Below, piece by piece: positions 60,433-64,000 of a DNA stretch of 64,000 nucleotides. The position numbers and the translations under genes were made by a program. The stretch is from NCBI RefSeq assembly GCF_014946725.1, contig NZ_JACFXY010000007.1, positions 124,001-188,000 of the forward strand, given 5' to 3'. The notes beneath the pieces are model-generated. The model ran no database searches and had not been told where the DNA came from. It worked only from the letters and a program-made list of their open reading frames with translations. The stretch comes from Mixta mediterraneensis (lineage in GTDB: Bacteria > Pseudomonadota > Gammaproteobacteria > Enterobacterales > Enterobacteriaceae). The number at the start of each line of letters is the position of its first letter. Position 1 is the stretch's first letter.

Positions 60433-61455
60433 ATGAAGCCGATTTTTAGCAGGGGGCCTTCCCTGCAGTTGCGTCTTTTTTTGGCGGTGATCGTGGCAAT
60501 TGCCATTATTATTGCCGACAGCCGTGTGGGTTCATTTACCCAAATACGCAACTATCTGGATACCTCGGTCAGCCCGTTTTACTTTCTGGCCAACGGGCCG
60601 CGCCAGCTGCTTGATGGCGTATCAGAAACGCTGGCATCTCGCCAGCAGCTCGAACTGGAAAACAAAGCGTTACGTCGCGAACTCTTCCTGAAAAATAGCG
60701 ACCTGCTGATGCTGGGGCAATATAAGCAGGAAAATGCGCGCTTGCGTGAACTGTTAGGTTCGCCGCTGCGTCAGGATGAGCAGAAGATGGTGACGCAGGT
60801 GATTTCTACCGGGACCGATCCTTATACCGATCAAGTGGTTATCGATAAAGGCAGCATTAACGGGGTCTATGAAGGCCAACCAGTTATCAGCGATAAAGGT
60901 GTGGTGGGTCAGGTCATCGCCGTTGGGCAAATGACCAGCCGCGTGTTGCTGATTTGCGATGCTTCGCATGCGCTGCCGATACAGGTTTTACGAAACGATA
61001 TTCGTGTTATTGCAGCCGGTAATGGCTGCTCCGAAGATTTGCAGCTTGAGCATTTGCCCGGCAATACCGACATTCGCGTAGGCGATGTATTGGTTACCTC
61101 AGGGCTGGGTGGGCGTTTCCCTGAAGGGTATCCGGTTGGGGTGGTTTCTTCCGTGAAGGTTGATACGCAACGCGCCTATACCGTCATTCAGGCGCGTCCA
61201 GCCGCTGGCCTGCAGCGTCTGCGTTATCTGCTGCTGCTGTGGGGAGCCGATCGTAATGGCGATATGCCCATGGCGCCGGATGAAGTCCATCGCGTTGCTA
61301 ACGAGCGGCTGTTGCAAATGATGCCGCAGGTTTTACCCCCTGCCGGTGAAATGGGTCCTCCCGCGCCTGCCGCGCAAATGGGCCCGCCTGCACCCGCACG
61401 CAGTGAAAGCAGCGCACAAGGTTCGCCAGCTCCCTCACGCGGAGGTCAGCCTTGA
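60433..61455 (+). CDS. mreC: MreC cell-shape protein
   Basis: 340 residues, somewhat shorter than E. coli (367). A short cytoplasmic start, one membrane segment (about 13-30, [19 protein letters not shown]), a coiled coil (about 60-105) and two periplasmic beta barrels follow. The C-terminus is Pro/Ala rich, with two copies of MGPPAPA. It is a dimer that activates the PBP2-RodA synthase. It overlaps mreD by four bases. Confidence 0.96.
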   Translation: MKPIFSRGPSLQLRLFLAVIVAIAIIIADSRVGSFTQIRNYLDTSVSPFYFLANGPRQLLDGVSETLASRQQLELENKALRRELFLKNSDLLMLGQYKQENARLRELLGSPLRQDEQKMVTQVISTGTDPYTDQVVIDKGSINGVYEGQPVISDKGVVGQVIAVGQMTSRVLLICDASHALPIQVLRNDIRVIAAGNGCSEDLQLEHLPGNTDIRVGDVLVTSGLGGRFPEGYPVGVVSSVKVDTQRAYTVIQARPAAGLQRLRYLLLLWGADRNGDMPMAPDEVHRVANERLLQMMPQVLPPAGEMGPPAPAAQMGPPAPARSESSAQGSPAPSRGGQP

Positions 61456-61940
61456 GTCGGTATCGCAGCCAGGGTCGTTGGGTGATCTGGCTGTCCTTTC
61501 TGGTTGCCTTTGTCCTGCAAATCATGCCCTGGCCGGAACAAATCTATATGTTCCGGCCTTCATGGCTTTTGTTGATTCTTATTTACTGGGTGCTGGCGCT
61601 ACCGCACCGGGTTAACGTTGGTAGCGGCTTTTTATTGGGTGCGATTATGGATTTGATCGCCGGTTCCACGCTCGGCGTGCGCGCCTTAGCGCTGAGCATC
61701 ATCGCCTACCTGGTTGCCTTTAAATTCCAACTTTTCCGCAACTTAGCGTTGTGGCAGCAAGCGTTAATGGTTATGGTGCTGTCGCTGGCGGTGGATGTGA
61801 TTGTATTCTGGGCGGAATTTTTAGTGATCAACGTCTCATTTCGACCCGAAATTTTCTGGAGCAGCGTCGTCGACGGTATTCTCTGGCCCTGGCTATTCTT
61901 ATTAATGAGAAAGATTCGTCGTCAGTTTGCTGTTCAATAA
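61452..61940 (+). CDS. mreD: MreD cell-shape membrane protein
   Basis: 162 residues with about five hydrophobic segments. [20 protein letters not shown] and [20 protein letters not shown] are highly conserved. It is an inner-membrane member of the elongasome with MreB and MreC. It starts at a TTG (ATGA-type overlap region) inside the end of mreC; the exact start codon is less certain than the frame. Confidence 0.93.
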   Translation: MSRYRSQGRWVIWLSFLVAFVLQIMPWPEQIYMFRPSWLLLILIYWVLALPHRVNVGSGFLLGAIMDLIAGSTLGVRALALSIIAYLVAFKFQLFRNLALWQQALMVMVLSLAVDVIVFWAEFLVINVSFRPEIFWSSVVDGILWPWLFLLMRKIRRQFAVQ

Positions 61941-61948
61941 GGAAATTT

Positions 61949-62536
61949 ATGGTAACCCTTTATCTGGCTTCCGGTTCACCGCGTCGGCGTGAACTGTTGA
62001 CTCAGCTTGGCCTCACGTTTGAACGACTCGTCACCGACGTTGAAGAGCAGCGTCAGCCGAATGAAGCGGCTGAGGCGTATGTTCGTCGCCTGGCAAACGA
62101 AAAAGCGTACGCTGGCGTTGCAGCCGCAGAGCATGATTTACCGGTGCTAGGCGCCGATACCATCGTAGTGTTAAATGGCGAAGTGCTGGAAAAACCACGC
62201 GATACTGAACACGCTGCTGAAATGCTCCGCAAGCTCTCAGGACAAACACATCAGGTGATGACCGCTGTGGCGCTGGCCGATCGCCAGCAGGCATTAGATT
62301 GTCTGGTCACGACCGATGTCACATTTCGCAGCCTAACCGCGGCGGATATTAGTGAATACATTGCGACCGGCGAGCCGATGGATAAAGCCGGGGCATGCGG
62401 CATTCAGGGCAGGGGTGGAAACTTTGTCCGAAAAATTAATGGAAGCTACCACGCGGTTGTCGGATTACCTTTGGTTGAAACAGGAGAGTTATTCAACCAT
62501 TTTCAGTCACTGCGAGCCTTAAGAGGTCAACCATGA
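61949..62536 (+). CDS. yhdE: YhdE, Maf-type dTTP/UTP pyrophosphatase
   Basis: 195 residues from the ATG behind AAGGAAATTT; the open frame extends upstream through mreD. It hydrolyses non-canonical and pyrimidine nucleoside triphosphates. The N-terminal [31 protein letters not shown] with the catalytic Asp and [19 protein letters not shown] match the family. Its stop overlaps the rng start (ATGA). Confidence 0.95.
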   Translation: MVTLYLASGSPRRRELLTQLGLTFERLVTDVEEQRQPNEAAEAYVRRLANEKAYAGVAAAEHDLPVLGADTIVVLNGEVLEKPRDTEHAAEMLRKLSGQTHQVMTAVALADRQQALDCLVTTDVTFRSLTAADISEYIATGEPMDKAGACGIQGRGGNFVRKINGSYHAVVGLPLVETGELFNHFQSLRALRGQP

Positions 62537-64000
62537 CGGCCGAATTGTTGGTCAACGTCACGCCATCGGAAACGCGCGTGGCTTACATTGACGGCGGTAT
62601 CCTGCAGGAAATCCATATCGAACGCGAGGCGCGCCGCGGTATTGTCGGTAACATTTATAAAGGCCGAGTGAGTCGCGTATTGCCCGGCATGCAGGCTGCC
62701 TTTGTTGATATTGGGCTGGAGAAAGCGGCTTTTTTGCATGCCTCTGACATCATGCCCCATACCGAATGTGTGGCGGGGGACGAGAAGAAAAATTTCATTG
62801 TGCGCGATATTGCTGAGTTGGTGCGCCAAGGCCAGGATTTAATGGTGCAGGTGGTAAAGGATCCCCTCGGCACCAAAGGCGCGCGCCTGACGACTGACAT
62901 TACTTTGCCATCACGTTACCTGGTGTTTATGCCAGGCGCGTCGCATGTGGGCGTATCACAACGTATCGAAAGTGAAAGCGAGCGTGAACGCCTGAAGGCT
63001 GTCGTCGCGGATTATTGTGACGACCTCGGCGGCTTTATTATTCGTACCGCCGCAGAAGGCATCGGCAACGAAGAGCTCGCGCAAGACGCCGCTTTTCTGA
63101 AACGCCTGTGGACCAAAGTCAGCGAGCGTAAAAAACGTAACCAAACCCGCTGCCTGCTTTACGGCGAGCTGGCGCTGGCGCAACGCATTCTGCGTGACTT
63201 TGCTGGCGCTGCGCTGGATCGCATTCGTGTCGATTCCCGTCTGACCTGCGATTTGCTGGTGGAATTTACCAGCGAGTATATTCCGGAAATGGCCAGCAAG
63301 CTGGAGCTCTACAATGGCAAGCAGCCGATTTTTGATCTGTTCGACGTGGAAAACGAAATCCAACGCTCACTGGATCGTAAGGTTGAGCTAAAATCTGGCG
63401 GTTATCTGATCATCGATCAAACCGAAGCGATGACCACCATTGATATTAATACCGGCGCGTTTGTCGGCCATCGCAATCTTGATGAAACCATCTTTAATAC
63501 TAACGTCGAAGCAACGCAGGCGATTGCGCGTCAGCTGCGGTTGCGTAATCTTGGCGGCATTATCATCATCGACTTCATCGATATGAGCAATGAAGAGCAT
63601 CGCCGCCGCGTGCTGCACTCCTTGGAAAGTGCGCTGAATAAAGATCGCGTGAAAACAGGCATTAACGGTTTTTCTGCGCTCGGATTGGTGGAGATGACAC
63701 GCAAGCGCACACGCGAAAGTATTGAGCATGTGCTGTGTGAAGATTGCCCGGTGTGCAAAGGCCGCGGCACGTTGAAAACGGTCGAAACCGTCTGCTATGA
63801 AATCATGCGTGAAATTGTACGCGTCCATCATGCTTATGATTCGGATCGCTTTCTGGTTTATGTCTCGCCAGCCGTTGGCGAAGCGTTAAAAACCGATGAA
63901 TCACATGCGCTGGCTGAAGTGGAAATCTTTGTCGGCAAGCAGGTCAAAGTGCATGTCGAAGCGCTTTATACCCAGGAACAGTTCGACGTTGTGATGATGT
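62533..64000 (+). CDS. rng: Ribonuclease G (lacks only its stop codon in this window)
   Basis: 489 codons followed by a single T at base 64000, equal to the 489-residue E. coli protein, so only the last two bases of the stop lie outside. The S1 domain lies at about 35-125 ([20 protein letters not shown]), then the RNase H-like and DNase I-like catalytic domain ([18 protein letters not shown]), and the zinc-link [11 protein letters not shown]. It processes the 5' end of 16S rRNA and some mRNAs. Confidence 0.97.
   Translation, partial: MTAELLVNVTPSETRVAYIDGGILQEIHIEREARRGIVGNIYKGRVSRVLPGMQAAFVDIGLEKAAFLHASDIMPHTECVAGDEKKNFIVRDIAELVRQGQDLMVQVVKDPLGTKGARLTTDITLPSRYLVFMPGASHVGVSQRIESESERERLKAVVADYCDDLGGFIIRTAAEGIGNEELAQDAAFLKRLWTKVSERKKRNQTRCLLYGELALAQRILRDFAGAALDRIRVDSRLTCDLLVEFTSEYIPEMASKLELYNGKQPIFDLFDVENEIQRSLDRKVELKSGGYLIIDQTEAMTTIDINTGAFVGHRNLDETIFNTNVEATQAIARQLRLRNLGGIIIIDFIDMSNEEHRRRVLHSLESALNKDRVKTGINGFSALGLVEMTRKRTRESIEHVLCEDCPVCKGRGTLKTVETVCYEIMREIVRVHHAYDSDRFLVYVSPAVGEALKTDESHALAEVEIFVGKQVKVHVEALYTQEQFDVVMM

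Overview
The window is a stretch of chromosome from a gammaproteobacterium of the Enterobacterales. Gene content, gene order and protein sequence follow the Escherichia coli kefGB-slyD-str-S10-spc-alpha-trkA-rrnD-fis-accBC-mreBCD segment almost gene for gene. Details such as the msrP-msrQ pair beside aroQ-accB, the 16S variable regions and the absence of zntR/arfA and acrEF point to a relative of Erwinia/Pantoea (Erwiniaceae). That family placement is an inference. I did not run a 16S comparison.

Layout. 1-6455: potassium-efflux system end (kefG partial, kefB), yheV, the peptidyl-prolyl isomerases slyD and fkpA, slyX, and the yheO-tusDCB operon for tRNA 2-thiolation. 6477-10972: str operon (rpsL, rpsG, fusA, tuf). 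11146-11923: bfd-bfr iron storage pair. 12235-17396: S10 operon with its promoter and L4-type attenuator leader. 17478-23095: spc operon, including rpmD and rpmJ, which are short and easily missed. 23114-26140: alpha operon (rpsM, rpsK, rpsD, rpoA, rplQ). 26200-36096: yhdN, mscL, trkA, rsmB, fmt and def on the minus strand; dprA, smg, yrdD, tsaC, aroE and yrdB on the plus strand; then yrdA. 36236-41926: a complete rRNA operon, 16S - tRNA-Glu(TTC) - 23S - 5S - tRNA-Thr(GGT) - 5S - terminator, with P1/P2 promoters and boxA. 42085-46990: two complete insertion sequences, one IS21 family and one IS66 family, both with target-site duplications, in a gene-poor gap. 47192-55828: fis, dusB, prmA, panF, yhdT, accC, accB, aroQ, msrQ and msrP on the minus strand. 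56120-58930: csrD, broken by an IS5-family element and by a separate frameshifting deletion. 59241-64000: mreB, mreC, mreD, yhdE (maf) and rng. The window ends on the first base of the expected rng stop codon.

Functionally, most of the window makes the translation machinery (about thirty ribosomal proteins, EF-G, EF-Tu, rRNA, two tRNAs, tRNA and rRNA modification, Met-tRNA formylation and deformylation), the RNA polymerase alpha subunit and SecY. Ion homeostasis (KefB, TrkA, MscL), fatty-acid initiation (AccBC), shikimate steps (AroE, AroQ), periplasmic methionine-sulfoxide repair (MsrPQ) and rod-shape genes (MreBCD) fill the rest.

Nothing here looks like a wholly new system. The parts that depart from the expected are: the doubly damaged csrD; the IS66 element whose TnpA carries an IstA-like N-terminal helix-turn-helix region; the A7 slippery heptamer in the IS5-family transposase; the IS-occupied, gene-poor gap between the rRNA operon and fis; a possible 49-codon ORF with a strong hairpin where zntR-arfA would sit; and an intrinsic terminator between fmt and rsmB.
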